Below are positions 6,521-15,599 of a stretch of 17,475 bases of DNA, in pieces. The DNA comes from Azonexaceae bacterium (lineage in GTDB: Bacteria; Pseudomonadota; Gammaproteobacteria; Burkholderiales; Rhodocyclaceae). Both the position numbers and the translations under genes were made by a program. The DNA is taken from positions 1 to 17,475 of the forward strand of contig SSTA01000351.1 in NCBI GenBank assembly GCA_009469685.1, given 5' to 3'. Position 1 is the stretch's first letter; every line of letters begins with the position of its first letter. A model generated the notes under the pieces. That model was given only the letters and a program-made list of their open reading frames with translations, did no database searches and had not been told where the DNA came from.

Positions 6521-8686
6521 TCAGCCTAGATCGAGGATGGTTTCGAAGAGCCTGCTGCCCACTTCGAGCATTTTGGCCGACGCCTGATACGCCTGCTGGA
6601 ACTTGATGAGGTTGGCCGCCTCTTCGTCCAGATTGACGCCGGAAAGCGCTTCCCGCGAGGCCTGGGATTGCTGGAGCAAGGCGGTCTGCGCATCGCTCCT
6701 GACCTGGGCCTCGCGGGTACGTATACCGTTGTCCGCCACCAATTGCGCGTAGGACGATTGATACGTCGCCGTACCCCCGGCAATCGTGTTGCTGATCTGA
6801 AGTTGAGCGAGCAGCAACCCATTCCGGCTGTCGTCGACGCCGCCTCCATTGGTGGCAAGCGTAAATGAATCTCCATTGGCGGGTGCGCCGCTCATGGTAA
6901 AAGTCATCCCGTTGAAGCTCACCTTGGCCAGGGTACTGCCACCATTGGACAGAGCGACGCTGCCCCCGCTGGTGACGGTGGAACTGCCATCGGCATAGAA
7001 AGCGACCACGTTGGCCGCTGCCGGGAAACCCGTCAAGGTTCCTGCACCCGTATTGGCGGTCAGGGTCAGCGGAAGTCCCGCGAGACTATAGCCGGTATTG
7101 ACCGAACCTTGGGCGAGGACCATGTTTCCGGTATTGGTCAGCGTGGCCTGGGTTCGAACGGGAGCCGCAGCGGCCACGAGCCGGGGATCGGTCGTAAATC
7201 GGGAGTCGACGTCGATGTCGCGGGCTATGCTCCGCGTGGGCTGGACGATGAAACTGTCGCCGCTGGCCCCCACGGCACCGATGGCGATCGAGAGTCCATC
7301 CACGACCACGCTGCCGACGCCAACGCCGGCGGCAACGGCCGTATTGTCCGACAGCCGCGTGACCGTGTAGGCGCCGCCGGCACCGAAAGCGACCTTGTAG
7401 TCGCTCCCGGTGAGGCGGGTGAAAAAACGTCCATCCGTCACGCTGATACTGCCCGCGGTCAGATTCGGCAAGATCAGGGAGTTTCCCGTCGCCGCGTTGA
7501 CGGTGGTCTGGAGACTCGCCAGGCTGGTGTCAGTCCACGCTTGGCCGTCGCTCGCCCGGGTGATCGTGTAGGTCCCGGCAGCGAAAGCCAAAGTGAAGCG
7601 GCTGTCTGCGGCGGGGTCTATGAAACTTGCCGTGACGCTTCCCGCACCGAGATTGCGGGCGTTGGAGATGACATCGGGGGACCGGATGGTAAAGAAATCG
7701 TCCACCAGCCCCGCACCGCTGACCTGCCCCAGCAGATCCTGACCCAGTGCGTGTTGCGCATTGAAGGTTAGCGCCAGGGATGCCGCCACCCGACCGAGTT
7801 GATTGTAGGCGGGATCGAGGGCCTGGTTGCGGAAGTTGAGCAGCCCGCCCAGCTCTCCGCCATTGACCAGGAATTCCGCGAGTTCCTGGACCCCTCCTGC
7901 CGTCTGCAGACCTACCGCAATCTTGCTGGGATCCCCGGAGGACGCGAGTGCCGTCAGAGTCATCGCCTGGGTCCCGACGACGAGTTGCTGACCTGTGCCG
8001 AAGAAGACGTTGAAGCTGCCGTCGCTGTTCGTCGTCGTACTGACCCGGACGACCTTGTTCAACTCGGACACCAAATGATCCCGCTGGTCGAGCAGGTCGT
8101 TGGCGGGCTGGCCGTAGGAACCCTCGGCGATGATGATGCGCTGATTGAGATCGGCGATCTGCGCGGCGAAGGAATTGATCTGGCCAATGCCATCCTGGAT
8201 GCGCCCATTGACCTGATCGTTCAATTGATCGAGCCTGGTCTCGAGGGCATGGAAACGATCCGCCAGGGTCAATCCGCTCGACACCATCGACTGCCGATTG
8301 GGGAGTTGGGACGGATTGGCCGCCACCTGCTGCACCCCCGAGAAGAATCCCTGAAGGGCCGGCGACAGCCCCGCATTGACGTCGGCCAGCATGTTGTCGA
8401 TCTGGCCTATGGTTTCCAGATAGACGTCGGTTTCGCTGAGACTGGTCTGCGCACTGTTGACCTGGCTGCTCAGGAAGCTGCTGTACATGCGCTGTACGGT
8501 GGTCACCCGCACCCCCTGGCCGATGGAACCGGCACCACTCATGATCGCCGGGCTGGTGGCCTGTATCGTGCGCTGGCGGTTGTAGCCGTCCGTATTGGCA
8601 TTGACGATGTTGTGTTCGGTCACCAGCAACGCCAGCTGGGCCGCCGCCAGTCCCGAGACTCCGATGCTGTAGATACCGGTACTCAT
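6521..8686 (-). CDS. flgK: Flagellar hook-filament junction protein FlgK (HAP1), enlarged variable domain
   Basis: FlgK caps the hook and connects it to FlgL and the filament. The N-terminus (YSIGVSGLAAAQLALLVTEHNIVNANTDGYNRQR) and C-terminus (LDEEAANLIKFQQAYQASAKMLEV) are canonical D0/D1 segments. At 721 residues it is longer than the roughly 450-660 usual for the family. The excess lies at about 350-615, where related units recur. FTLAFAAGTYTITRASDG (364-381) parallels YKVAFGAGGAYTVTRLSDN (430-448). DGLSIAIGAVGASGDSFIV (463-481) parallels NGMTFTMSGAPANGDSFTL (592-610). A good Shine-Dalgarno (AGAGGAAA) precedes the ATG, and a sigma-28-like promoter sits just upstream. Confidence 0.96.
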   Translation of the reverse strand: MSTGIYSIGVSGLAAAQLALLVTEHNIVNANTDGYNRQRTIQATSPAIMSGAGSIGQGVRVTTVQRMYSSFLSSQVNSAQTSLSETDVYLETIGQIDNMLADVNAGLSPALQGFFSGVQQVAANPSQLPNRQSMVSSGLTLADRFHALETRLDQLNDQVNGRIQDGIGQINSFAAQIADLNQRIIIAEGSYGQPANDLLDQRDHLVSELNKVVRVSTTTNSDGSFNVFFGTGQQLVVGTQAMTLTALASSGDPSKIAVGLQTAGGVQELAEFLVNGGELGGLLNFRNQALDPAYNQLGRVAASLALTFNAQHALGQDLLGQVSGAGLVDDFFTIRSPDVISNARNLGAGSVTASFIDPAADSRFTLAFAAGTYTITRASDGQAWTDTSLASLQTTVNAATGNSLILPNLTAGSISVTDGRFFTRLTGSDYKVAFGAGGAYTVTRLSDNTAVAAGVGVGSVVVDGLSIAIGAVGASGDSFIVQPTRSIARDIDVDSRFTTDPRLVAAAAPVRTQATLTNTGNMVLAQGSVNTGYSLAGLPLTLTANTGAGTLTGFPAAANVVAFYADGSSTVTSGGSVALSNGGSTLAKVSFNGMTFTMSGAPANGDSFTLATNGGGVDDSRNGLLLAQLQISNTIAGGTATYQSSYAQLVADNGIRTREAQVRSDAQTALLQQSQASREALSGVNLDEEAANLIKFQQAYQASAKMLEVGSRLFETILDLG

Positions 8687-8707
8687 AGCTTTCCTCTGAT
8701 GAACTGG

Positions 8708-8734
8708 TTAACGGCCGCGGCCGCCAATTGTTTA
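8708..8734 (-). promoter_or_regulatory. Candidate sigma-28 (FliA) promoter for flgK-flgL
   Basis: On the - strand TAAACAAT (8734-8727), an 11-base spacer and GCCGTTAA (8715-8708) align with the enterobacterial FliA consensus TAAAGTTT-N11-GCCGATAA at 12 of 16 positions. Spacing is exact and the conserved TAAA and GCCG are intact. Transcription would start near 8701, giving a leader of about 15 bases with the flgK ribosome site. The -35 TAAA includes the flgJ stop codon. A 12-bp G+C palindrome lies across the spacer and -10 edge. A secondary FliA promoter for flgKL is known in Salmonella; here it is a prediction. Confidence 0.5.
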
Positions 8735-9691
8735 GCCGATCAGGGCCTGTCGCAGGGTGGGGCCGGCGATGATCCGGGCCAGTTTTTCCGCGTAAGCCGG
8801 ATCAGTGGCGTAGCCCGCCTGCTGTAGACGCCTTGCAAACTCCGTGCCGTCCTGTGAGCCAATCACAGCCCCGAAGCGGGGGCTATTGCGCAACAGCGCC
8901 GCATAGTCCTGGAAGGCCTCGGCATAGGAACCGTAGGCCCGGAATTTCTCGGTCACCCGCTGCGCCTGCCCGTCCACGTATTCAGTGGTGACGGCATCCA
9001 CGGTGGGCCCATTCCAATTCTTGCCGGCCTTGATTCCGAAAAGATTGAAACTGTTCCCGCCGTCGGCTCGGCGCGGTTCGCTGCGGCCCCAGCCGCTTTC
9101 CAGTGCGGAATGGGCCACCAGGAACTGGGGGGGTATGCCCGTGGAGCGACTGGCTTCGACGGCGTGGGGCCACACCCGATTGACAAATTCTCGCGCTGTC
9201 GTCGGGGCAGCGCTATCGGACGCGGCGGTCGCGGGAACTCCCACCTCCGCAGTGGGAGATCCCATCGGGGAACCGCGTCCGGCCGGCAGCCCGACTTGGG
9301 AGTCGCCACGCCCGAACGACGTCGACGGAGTCATTCCCGGCAAGTTGCCCAGCCCACGGGTGGGAATCTCGCCGGAATTCCTGAGGTACTGTCCCAACTG
9401 TTCCTCGATCAGGCTGGCGAAGCCGAGGCCCTTGCCGGAGGCGAGGTTCTGGGCCAGCTGCTGATCGAGCATGGAGGTGTAGAAGCGCGTCTGGTCGCTG
9501 TCCATCAAACCGTCCTGGGGCGTTGCATCGCGCATGCTTTTCATGACCATCTGCAGGAACATGGTCTCGAATTGCCGCGCCGCTTCCTTGAGGCCCTGCT
9601 GCGGATCCTTCGCCATCGCTTCGCGAATGTCCTGGCTGACCCGGGCATCGACGGCAAGGCGGTTGGGGGTGTCCTGAACCTTGATTCCCAT
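8732..9691 (-). CDS. flgJ: Rod-capping protein / peptidoglycan hydrolase FlgJ
   Basis: FlgJ caps the growing rod and cuts the murein so that the rod can pass. The 319 residues have the two-domain layout of beta/gammaproteobacterial FlgJ. The rod-binding domain is at about 30-100 (EAARQFETMFLQMVMKSMRDA, with YTSMLDQQLAQ). A Gly/Pro/Ser-rich linker spans about 105-165. A C-terminal glucosaminidase domain (GH73-type) spans about 166-315. The catalytic Glu is expected at E198 in HSALESGWG, and NSFNLFGIKAG and the YGSYAEAFQDYAALL block match the family. The linker is the least conserved part. A 92-bp gap separates it from flgI, larger than most in this operon; I saw no convincing promoter there. 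Confidence 0.96.
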   Translation of the reverse strand: MGIKVQDTPNRLAVDARVSQDIREAMAKDPQQGLKEAARQFETMFLQMVMKSMRDATPQDGLMDSDQTRFYTSMLDQQLAQNLASGKGLGFASLIEEQLGQYLRNSGEIPTRGLGNLPGMTPSTSFGRGDSQVGLPAGRGSPMGSPTAEVGVPATAASDSAAPTTAREFVNRVWPHAVEASRSTGIPPQFLVAHSALESGWGRSEPRRADGGNSFNLFGIKAGKNWNGPTVDAVTTEYVDGQAQRVTEKFRAYGSYAEAFQDYAALLRNSPRFGAVIGSQDGTEFARRLQQAGYATDPAYAEKLARIIAGPTLRQALIG

Positions 9692-9783
9692 GACGGACTT
9701 AATCCCTTCGGGTGACGCTGCTATGGGGGATGGCTTGACCGCGGACGCGCAGAGAAATTTTCGATTGCCTGGAGCGTTTCATA

Positions 9784-10884
9784 TCAGATGACCTCGAGAT
9801 CCGCCCGCAGAGCCCCGGCCGCCTTCATGGCCTGCAGGATGGCCAGCAGGTCCAGGGGATTGGCCCCCAGGGCATTGAGGGCCTTGACCACCTCGGCAAG
9901 ATTGGCTCCTGCCCGGACCGTCATCAGACTGCCATTGTCCTGTTTGACCTGGATATCGGTGGCCGTCCCCTGACCTGGGCCACCCGGTTGCTCGCCCACC
10001 ACCACCGAGAGGTTGCCGTGGGCAACCGCACAGCTATCCAGGGTGACCGTCTGGTTCATGACCACCGATCCGGTACGCGGATTGACAACGACCTTGGCCG
10101 CGGAAACTGCCGGGGTCAGCTCCAGATTTTCGATCCGCCCCAGGAAGGCGACTCGGGCATCCGGGTCCTCCGGGGCGCGAACCCGGATCTGGCGTCCATC
10201 GACGGCCCGGGCAGTGCCTGGCGATGTCGCCTTGTTGATCGCCTCGACCATTTTCTGAACGGTCCCGAAATCAGCGGTGGAAAGCTCATAGTGAATGAAG
10301 GGCCCGTTTCCCACCGGCGTCGGCACTTCCCGCTCGACGCTGGCTCCCGCTGGAATACGTCCGGCCGAAAGATGATTGACGGTCACCTTGGCGCCCCCCG
10401 CCGAGGCACCGGCGCCGCCCACCAGAATATTGCCCTGGGCGATGGCGTAAACCTGACCGTCCGCCCCCTTGAGAGGGGTCATGAGCAAAGTCCCCCCCCG
10501 CAAGCTCTTGGCGTTGCCCATGGAGGAAACCGTCACATCCACCGTTTGTCCCGCCTTGGCGAATGGCGGCAACTGCGTGGTGACCATGACCGCCGCGACA
10601 TTCTTCAACTGCAGCTTGGCCGCCTGGTCCGAGGACAGGGTCACCCCCATCTGGGCCAGCATATTGGCGATCGCCTGGGTGGTAAACGGCGTCTGGGTCG
10701 TCTGGTCGCCAGTCGCGTCGAGGCCAACGACGATGCCGTAGCCGATGAGCTGATTGTTGCGTACCCCCTGGATGCTGGCGAGATCCTTGATCCGCTCCGC
10801 GCGGGCCGCACCGGCCCCAAGAGCGAGCGAGCAGGCGGCGAGGATTGCCGCTTGCCGGAACCAATTGCCGCCCGATGTCTTCAT
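9784..10884 (-). CDS. flgI: Flagellar P-ring protein FlgI
   Basis: FlgI forms the periplasmic P ring around the rod in the peptidoglycan layer. The 366 residues begin with a Sec signal peptide ([20 protein letters not shown]..., cleavage after ARA, residue 29). The family hallmark follows: [33 protein letters not shown]. Other markers are [42 protein letters not shown] and a C-terminal [23 protein letters not shown]. Length is typical. A GGAGGCGG site precedes the ATG and the gene lies 24 bp after flgH. The unusual P-ring presence confirms a Gram-negative envelope. Confidence 0.97.
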   Translation of the reverse strand: MKTSGGNWFRQAAILAACSLALGAGAARAERIKDLASIQGVRNNQLIGYGIVVGLDATGDQTTQTPFTTQAIANMLAQMGVTLSSDQAAKLQLKNVAAVMVTTQLPPFAKAGQTVDVTVSSMGNAKSLRGGTLLMTPLKGADGQVYAIAQGNILVGGAGASAGGAKVTVNHLSAGRIPAGASVEREVPTPVGNGPFIHYELSTADFGTVQKMVEAINKATSPGTARAVDGRQIRVRAPEDPDARVAFLGRIENLELTPAVSAAKVVVNPRTGSVVMNQTVTLDSCAVAHGNLSVVVGEQPGGPGQGTATDIQVKQDNGSLMTVRAGANLAEVVKALNALGANPLDLLAILQAMKAAGALRADLEVI

Positions 10885-10908
10885 TTGCCGCCTCCGGCCA
10901 GATTAGTG

Positions 10909-11571
10909 CTAGAACGGCAATACACTAAGGAAGAAGCGTGCCAACCAGCCGATGGCTTCGGAATCGGCAACCTGCCCGGCGGATTTGTACTCGATGCGGG
11001 CATCGGCGATCTTGGACGACGGCACGGTATTGGCCGAATCGATGAACACCGGATTGACCACGCCGGAGATGCGGACGAATTCCTGTTCCTTGCCGATGGC
11101 CACCTGCTTCTCCCCGGAAATCAGGAGATTGCCGTTGCCGAGAACCTCGATGACGGTAGCGGTCATGGTACCGTTGAAGACGTTCCGGTTTCCGGCGTTG
11201 CCCTTACCCTCGAAGGCCGTGGTACTGGAAGCATCGAGGCCGAGTCCCTGAACGCTCTTGCCCGGCAGCCGCGCCAGGCTGGTCACTTCGGCGGTCATCG
11301 TACTGGTCCGGTCGATCTTGGCATTGGACGTGGTCGATGCGGACGTACTCTCGGTGATGGTGACGGTGATGGTGTCGCCGACGAAACGCGCCCGATGATC
11401 CTCGAACAACGGTCTGCTGGCACCCGCCTGATAGATGGCCCCGCGCCCGACTCCTGCGGCGGGACGCTCCGCCGGACGCACCGTCATGGGCTGGTGGACA
11501 TTGGTCGGCGGCACGGTCTGGCAAGCGCTGAGGACGGCTACCAGGAGGAACGGGAGAGTGAGGCGCTTCAT
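10909..11571 (-). CDS. flgH: Flagellar L-ring lipoprotein FlgH
   Basis: FlgH is the outer-membrane lipoprotein of the L ring, the bushing where the rod leaves the cell. The 220 residues begin MKRLTLPFLLVAVLSAC, a lipoprotein signal with lipobox LSAC and Cys17. Family motifs are GAIYQAGASRPLFEDHRARFVGDTITVTITEST, GNRNVFNGTMTATVIEVLGNGNLLISGEKQVAI and VRISGVVNPVFI. A C-terminal region ends WLARFFLSVLPF, as is common in FlgH. It starts 9 bp after the flgG stop, with GAGG overlapping that stop, indicating tight coupling between the distal rod and the L ring. Confidence 0.97.
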   Translation of the reverse strand: MKRLTLPFLLVAVLSACQTVPPTNVHQPMTVRPAERPAAGVGRGAIYQAGASRPLFEDHRARFVGDTITVTITESTSASTTSNAKIDRTSTMTAEVTSLARLPGKSVQGLGLDASSTTAFEGKGNAGNRNVFNGTMTATVIEVLGNGNLLISGEKQVAIGKEQEFVRISGVVNPVFIDSANTVPSSKIADARIEYKSAGQVADSEAIGWLARFFLSVLPF

Positions 11572-11580
11572 CGCGAAACC

Positions 11581-12363
11581 TCAAAGCTGGGTCAGGCGGC
11601 CCAACATCTGGTCGGACGTCGAGACCACCTTGGAATTGAGTTCGTAGGCCCGCTGGGTCTGGATCATCGTCACCAATTCCTCGGCCACGTTGACATTCGA
11701 AGTTTCGACGTAGCCCTGGCTGACGATTCCCGCTCCGTTGGTTCCCGGGGTGTTGGGCGTGGGGGTCCCGCTCGCGGCGGTTTCCTGAAAGAGATTCTGG
11801 CCCAAACTCTGCAGACCGCCCGGATTGATGAAGGTCGCCAGTTGGATCGAACCGATCTGAGTGGTCGCAGTCGAGCCGGCCTGGGTGACGGTCACCGTAC
11901 CATCCTGCCCGACGGAAAGGGAGAGGGCGTTGGCGGGAATGGTGATCGCCGGGGAGAGGGGAAACCCGTCGGAGGTCACGATTTGCCCCTGGTTATCCTT
12001 CTGGAACGAACCGTCCCGGGTATAGGCCGTCGTCCCGTCGGGAAGCAGAACCTGAAAGAACCCGTTGCCCTGGATTGCGATATCGAGGGAATTGTCGGTC
12101 TTCTGGACATTGCCCTGGGTGAAGATGCGGGCGACTGCGACCGGCCTGGCACCGGTCCCCAACTGGAGGCCCGTGGGGATCTGGGTTTGCTGGGACGACT
12201 GGGCGCCCGGCTGGCGGAGGGTCTGGTAGAGCAGATCTTCGAATACCGCCCGGCCCCGCTTGTAGCCGTTGGTACTCACGTTGGCCAGATTGTTGGCGAT
12301 GACGTCGAGTTGGGTCTGCTGGGCATCCAGGCCGGTGCGGGCAATCCAGAGGGAACGGATCAT
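11581..12363 (-). CDS. flgG: Flagellar distal rod protein FlgG
   Basis: FlgG makes the long distal rod. The 260 residues match the Salmonella protein in length and include the N-terminal rod motif [21 protein letters not shown]. The FlgG-specific segment starting [18 protein letters not shown] (about 46-63) distinguishes straight rod FlgG from the curved hook FlgE. Also seen are [17 protein letters not shown] and the C-terminal [31 protein letters not shown] ribosome site AGGAAGAG precedes the ATG, and the gene follows flgF after 21 bp. Confidence 0.98.
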   Translation of the reverse strand: MIRSLWIARTGLDAQQTQLDVIANNLANVSTNGYKRGRAVFEDLLYQTLRQPGAQSSQQTQIPTGLQLGTGARPVAVARIFTQGNVQKTDNSLDIAIQGNGFFQVLLPDGTTAYTRDGSFQKDNQGQIVTSDGFPLSPAITIPANALSLSVGQDGTVTVTQAGSTATTQIGSIQLATFINPGGLQSLGQNLFQETAASGTPTPNTPGTNGAGIVSQGYVETSNVNVAEELVTMIQTQRAYELNSKVVSTSDQMLGRLTQL

Positions 12364-12384
12364 GGTCTCTTCCTAGAACGAGAA

Positions 12385-13128
12385 TCAGGCGTTCAGCGAC
12401 AGGAGCTGATCGGCGCGCTGGGCATTGGTTTCGGCGGTCTGCATCATCTTGATCTGCATTTCGAATTGCCGGGACAGGCTGATCAGATTGACCATGGTAT
12501 CGACCACATTGACGTTGCTCCCTTCGAGAGTCCCTGAAGCCAGGCGCACCTGATCGTCGACCGGTGCCGCCTCGCCTGTCCTGAGCCGAAAGAACCCGTC
12601 ATTGCCCCGCACCAGATCGGCTTCCGGGGGATTGACCAATTTGATCCGGCCTATGGCATTGGCGCTATTGGGGGTTCCAAAGGTCGGCACGACCGAGACC
12701 GTGCCATCGGGTGCAATTTCGATCGTATTGTCGGGGGGAACGTCGATCGGCCCGCCATCGCCGGCAACCGTGTGACCGCCTTTGGTCTGGAGCAAGCCAT
12801 TGACGCTCACCTCCAACATGCCCGCACGGGTGTAGGCCTCACTGCCGTCGGGCATCTGGACCGCCAGCCAGCCCCGCCCTTGCACCGCCACGTCCAGGTT
12901 GCGCCCGGTGTACATCAGGGGCCCTTCGTCGAAGACGTCGGCCACCGAAGCATCGACCACAAAGGCGCGGGTCGGCATCCCTTCTCCGATGACAGGTACA
13001 GCCCGGAAACGATGCTCCTGGACCTTGAAGCCAATCGTGTTCACGTTGGCGAGGTTGTGCGCCGTCCCCGCCTGTTGCAGGAAGGTATGCTTTGCCCCGG
13101 TCATGGCGGTGTAGATCAGGCGATCCAT
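12385..13128 (-). CDS. flgF: Flagellar proximal rod protein FlgF
   Basis: FlgF is a minor proximal rod protein between FlgB/FlgC and FlgG. The 247 residues show MDRLIYTAMTGAKHTFLQQ, AHNLANVNTIGFKVQEHRF (the FlgF form of the rod motif) and LDVAVQGRGWLAVQMPDGSEAYTR. The C-terminal LEGSNVNVVDTMVNLISLSRQFEMQIKMM is also present. The MDRLIYTAM start and the R-x-FR-A-x-P pattern separate it from FlgG. It is preceded by GAGGGG and lies 28 bp after flgE. Confidence 0.96.
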   Translation of the reverse strand: MDRLIYTAMTGAKHTFLQQAGTAHNLANVNTIGFKVQEHRFRAVPVIGEGMPTRAFVVDASVADVFDEGPLMYTGRNLDVAVQGRGWLAVQMPDGSEAYTRAGMLEVSVNGLLQTKGGHTVAGDGGPIDVPPDNTIEIAPDGTVSVVPTFGTPNSANAIGRIKLVNPPEADLVRGNDGFFRLRTGEAAPVDDQVRLASGTLEGSNVNVVDTMVNLISLSRQFEMQIKMMQTAETNAQRADQLLSLNA

Positions 13129-13156
13129 CGCTCTTGCCCCTCAGTCTTGGCGCGGA

Positions 13157-14461
13157 TTAGCGGAGGTTGACCAGGGTCTGCAGAATCTGATCCTGGGTTC
13201 GGATCGACTGGGCATTGGCCTGATAGTTGCGCTGCTCGGTAATGAGATTGACCAGTTCGGCAGTCAGATCGACGTTGGATTCCTCAACCGTGGCTGAACT
13301 CAGAACCCCCAGGTTGGAGGTATTGGGCGCGCCCACCAGCGCGGGTCCGGAGACCGAAGTCTCGGTCCACTGGTTATTGCCCAGGGACTGAAGGCCGTTA
13401 GGATTGGTGAAATTGGCCAGGACCACCTGACCTTGGTTAAAGGTCTGTCCGTTACTGTAGCGCCCCTGAATGACGCCGTCGTTACCCACCGAGAGACCTA
13501 CCAGGTGACCCGATGCGTAGCCATCCTGCTCGATGCGGTTGGTGCCGAAGGGACTGCCGAACTGAGTACTGCCGGTGAAATCGATACTGAAGGCTAGCGG
13601 GGTTGCCGACCCGCTCGTGGTCCCCAAACTTGTCGCAACGTTGTTGAGATTGATCGAAATCGCCGCCGGATTGCCGCTCGACAGCTGGCCGGAGGTATCG
13701 AAATGCAGGGTCGTCAGAGCGCCTGCGCCGGAATTGGCGTTGGTCGTGCCGTCGATGTTCGCATAGAGGTTCCAATCCCCCGCCGTAGCCGCCTTGCGGA
13801 AATACATGGTCAGGGTATGGGCGTTGCCCAGAGTGTCGTACACGGAGAGGGCCGTGGAAAAATTATAGGTCAGCGGATCTGGGGTCCAGCCTCCGACCGT
13901 CGCGGCAGCCGGACCGTCGGCCCAGGCGCTGGTCGGCACGGTCTGGCGGGAATCCAGATTGACATTGGCCTTCACCCCATTGAAGCTTGAGCTGGTATTC
14001 GAACCCGTGGCCACGGGTGCCAGGTCCGAAGCCGAAATCTGCAAGGGGACCGGTGTCGAGGCGGTAATGATCCCGGACAAGGCTGGATAACCGGTCAAAC
14101 GCATGGCCTGGTCATTGACGATGTAGCCGTTCTTGTCGAGATGAAACTGACCGTTCCGCGTATAGGTCACCGCCCCATTGCTATCCATCCGGAAGAAACC
14201 CGCTCCGTTGATCGAGATATCGAGCGGATTGTTGGTGGTGGTGATATTGCCCTGGGTAAATTGTTGCTGGATCGCCGCCAGCGTCACCCCGATTCCGATC
14301 TGGCTGGCTCCGCTGCCGGCCAGGGAATTGGCGTAAACATCGGCAAAATGGGCTACGCCGGCCTTGTAGCCTACCGTGCTCGCGTTCGCGATGTTGTTGC
14401 TGGTGGAGTCGATGGCCTTCGACGCCGTGTTCAGTCCGCTCAAACCTTGCTGGAATGCCAT
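13157..14461 (-). CDS. flgE: Flagellar hook protein FlgE
   Basis: FlgE polymerises into the hook, the universal joint. The 434 residues start MAFQQGLSGLNTASKAIDSTSNNIANASTVGYKAG, the typical hook N-terminus. LDISINGAGFFRMDSNGAVTYTRNGQFHLDKNGYIV lies at about 82-117, followed by a variable D2 domain in which LSVYDTLGNAHTLTMYFRK is conserved. The C-terminal ESNVDLTAELVNLITEQRNYQANAQSIRTQDQILQTL is canonical. It lacks the FlgG-specific insertion. The length is near 400-440, as is usual in betaproteobacteria. A strong GAGGGGAAAG site precedes the ATG, as expected for an abundant product. It lies 11 bp after flgD. Confidence 0.98.
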   Translation of the reverse strand: MAFQQGLSGLNTASKAIDSTSNNIANASTVGYKAGVAHFADVYANSLAGSGASQIGIGVTLAAIQQQFTQGNITTTNNPLDISINGAGFFRMDSNGAVTYTRNGQFHLDKNGYIVNDQAMRLTGYPALSGIITASTPVPLQISASDLAPVATGSNTSSSFNGVKANVNLDSRQTVPTSAWADGPAAATVGGWTPDPLTYNFSTALSVYDTLGNAHTLTMYFRKAATAGDWNLYANIDGTTNANSGAGALTTLHFDTSGQLSSGNPAAISINLNNVATSLGTTSGSATPLAFSIDFTGSTQFGSPFGTNRIEQDGYASGHLVGLSVGNDGVIQGRYSNGQTFNQGQVVLANFTNPNGLQSLGNNQWTETSVSGPALVGAPNTSNLGVLSSATVEESNVDLTAELVNLITEQRNYQANAQSIRTQDQILQTLVNLR

Positions 14462-14472
14462 GTTCTTTCCCC

Positions 14473-15162
14473 TCAGTAAATTTCTTGAACGTCATTGAAG
14501 GCGAAATCGCCCAGATTGCCGAGATCGAGGACGAAGCCACCGCCGCTGCGGGACACCGCATTGACGGTCCCCAACTGCAGGGCAGTGACATCGGCAGACT
14601 TGCCGCCTTGGGTTGCGCTGACCTTGAAGGTGTAGCTCCCGTCTGCCACGGTAGCGCCGGCGGTATTCTTGCCGTCCCAGACGAAGGAGTAGTTTCCGGC
14701 CTGGCGAGCCCCCAGGTCGTCGGTGCGCAACACGTTGCCCGCTTTGTCGAGAACCTGAACCCGCACGTTGTCTACCGGCTGATCGACCTTGAATCCGCCC
14801 GCCGCAATCCCCTTCTCCAAGGTCAGACTGGCTCCGGGAACCATGACCGATTTGCCGATGATCCCCGCGGCTTGCATGGCCTGGGCGTTGTTGTATCCGG
14901 CCAGGAGTTGCGAAAGCGTCGAATTGAGCTTCTCGATTCCATTGACCGTGTTGATTTGGGCCAGTTGGGTCGTGACCTGGGCATTGTCGAGCGGATTCAG
15001 CGGGTCCTGGTTCTTGATCTGGGTCATGAGGAGGGTGAGAAAGCGGTCCTCCATGTCGGCGGTGACGGACTTGCTCGCCGCTTTGCCCGTGCCGGAACCA
15101 TTGATGGCAGCGAAGACTTCCGCCGCGCTACCGGTGCTGGTGGTCGATGTTGTGCTTGCCAT
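14473..15162 (-). CDS. flgD: Flagellar hook cap / assembly protein FlgD
   Basis: FlgD caps the growing hook and is removed when the hook is complete. The 229 residues contain the conserved N-terminal block MEDRFLTLLMTQIKNQDPLNPLDNAQVTTQLAQINTVNGIEKLN (about 37-80). The C-terminal FlgD immunoglobulin/tudor region includes YSFVWDGKNTAGATVADGSYTFKVSA. The first 30 residues are a Ser/Thr-rich export-signal-like stretch. AGAGGAGT precedes the ATG, close after the flgC stop, with 12 bp between genes. Confidence 0.97.
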   Translation of the reverse strand: MASTTSTTSTGSAAEVFAAINGSGTGKAASKSVTADMEDRFLTLLMTQIKNQDPLNPLDNAQVTTQLAQINTVNGIEKLNSTLSQLLAGYNNAQAMQAAGIIGKSVMVPGASLTLEKGIAAGGFKVDQPVDNVRVQVLDKAGNVLRTDDLGARQAGNYSFVWDGKNTAGATVADGSYTFKVSATQGGKSADVTALQLGTVNAVSRSGGGFVLDLGNLGDFAFNDVQEIY

Positions 15163-15174
15163 AAATGACTCCTC

Positions 15175-15585
15175 TTACTGGCCGATCTGCAGGGTACGCA
15201 TCATCATGCTCTTGGCGGTATTCATGACTTCGACGTTGCTCTGATAGGAACGCGAGGCGGAAATCATGTTGGTCATTTCCTCGACCACATTGACATTGGG
15301 GAAGGCGACATAGCCTTTCTCGTCTGCAGCCGGGTTCTTGGGGTCATACACCAGCCGCGGCGGAGCCGCGTCCTCGACGACCTGGCGGACCCGTACGCCC
15401 CGCGCCCCCTCGTTGCCGCCGGCGACCGGAATGGCCTCGAACACGACCTGCTTGGCCCGATAGGGCTTGCCATCCGAAGAGACGATGCTGTCCGCATTGG
15501 CCAGGTTCGAGGCAACCGCGTTGAGGCGCATCGACTGTGCGGTCATCGCACTGGAAGAAATATGGAAGACGTTGAACAGACTCAC
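15175..15585 (-). CDS. flgC: Flagellar proximal rod protein FlgC
   Basis: FlgC is a proximal rod subunit. From GTG 15585 the product is 136 residues, the normal size, starting [20 protein letters not shown] with [12 protein letters not shown] (22-33). The C-terminal [38 protein letters not shown] is diagnostic. The frame is open far upstream, but that extension overlaps flgB in another frame and is not part of the gene. GGAGA precedes the GTG by about 7 bases. The gap to flgB is 14 bp. Confidence 0.95.
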   Translation of the reverse strand: MSLFNVFHISSSAMTAQSMRLNAVASNLANADSIVSSDGKPYRAKQVVFEAIPVAGGNEGARGVRVRQVVEDAAPPRLVYDPKNPAADEKGYVAFPNVNVVEEMTNMISASRSYQSNVEVMNTAKSMMMRTLQIGQ

Positions 15586-15599
15586 CGACGCATCTCCGA

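Noticed and set aside
8712..8723. Perfect 12-bp palindrome CGGCCGCGGCCG between flgJ and flgK
   Set aside because: Made only of G and C in a G+C-rich genome, so likely chance. It lies across the spacer and -10 edge of the candidate FliA promoter, which explains the interval better.
7799..8827. A 342-codon open frame on the + strand antisense to flgK
   Set aside because: The translation is an Asp/Gly/Leu-rich shadow of flgK with no recognisable motif or ribosome site.
9692..9783. The 92-bp flgI-flgJ gap as a promoter or terminator region
   Set aside because: No sigma-54 or sigma-28 match and no stem longer than 3-4 bp was found on either strand.
11508..11524. A sigma-54-like GGCACG motif on the + strand within flgH
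   Set aside because: The GC that should lie at -12 is one base out of position, and the site would read antisense to the flg operon with no gene to drive.
9988..12537. An 849-codon open frame on the + strand antisense to flgI, flgH and flgG
   Set aside because: Its residues are rich in Gly, Asp, His and Arg with no domain pattern, and it runs opposite three clear flagellar genes. Long antisense frames are expected where third codon positions are G+C-rich.
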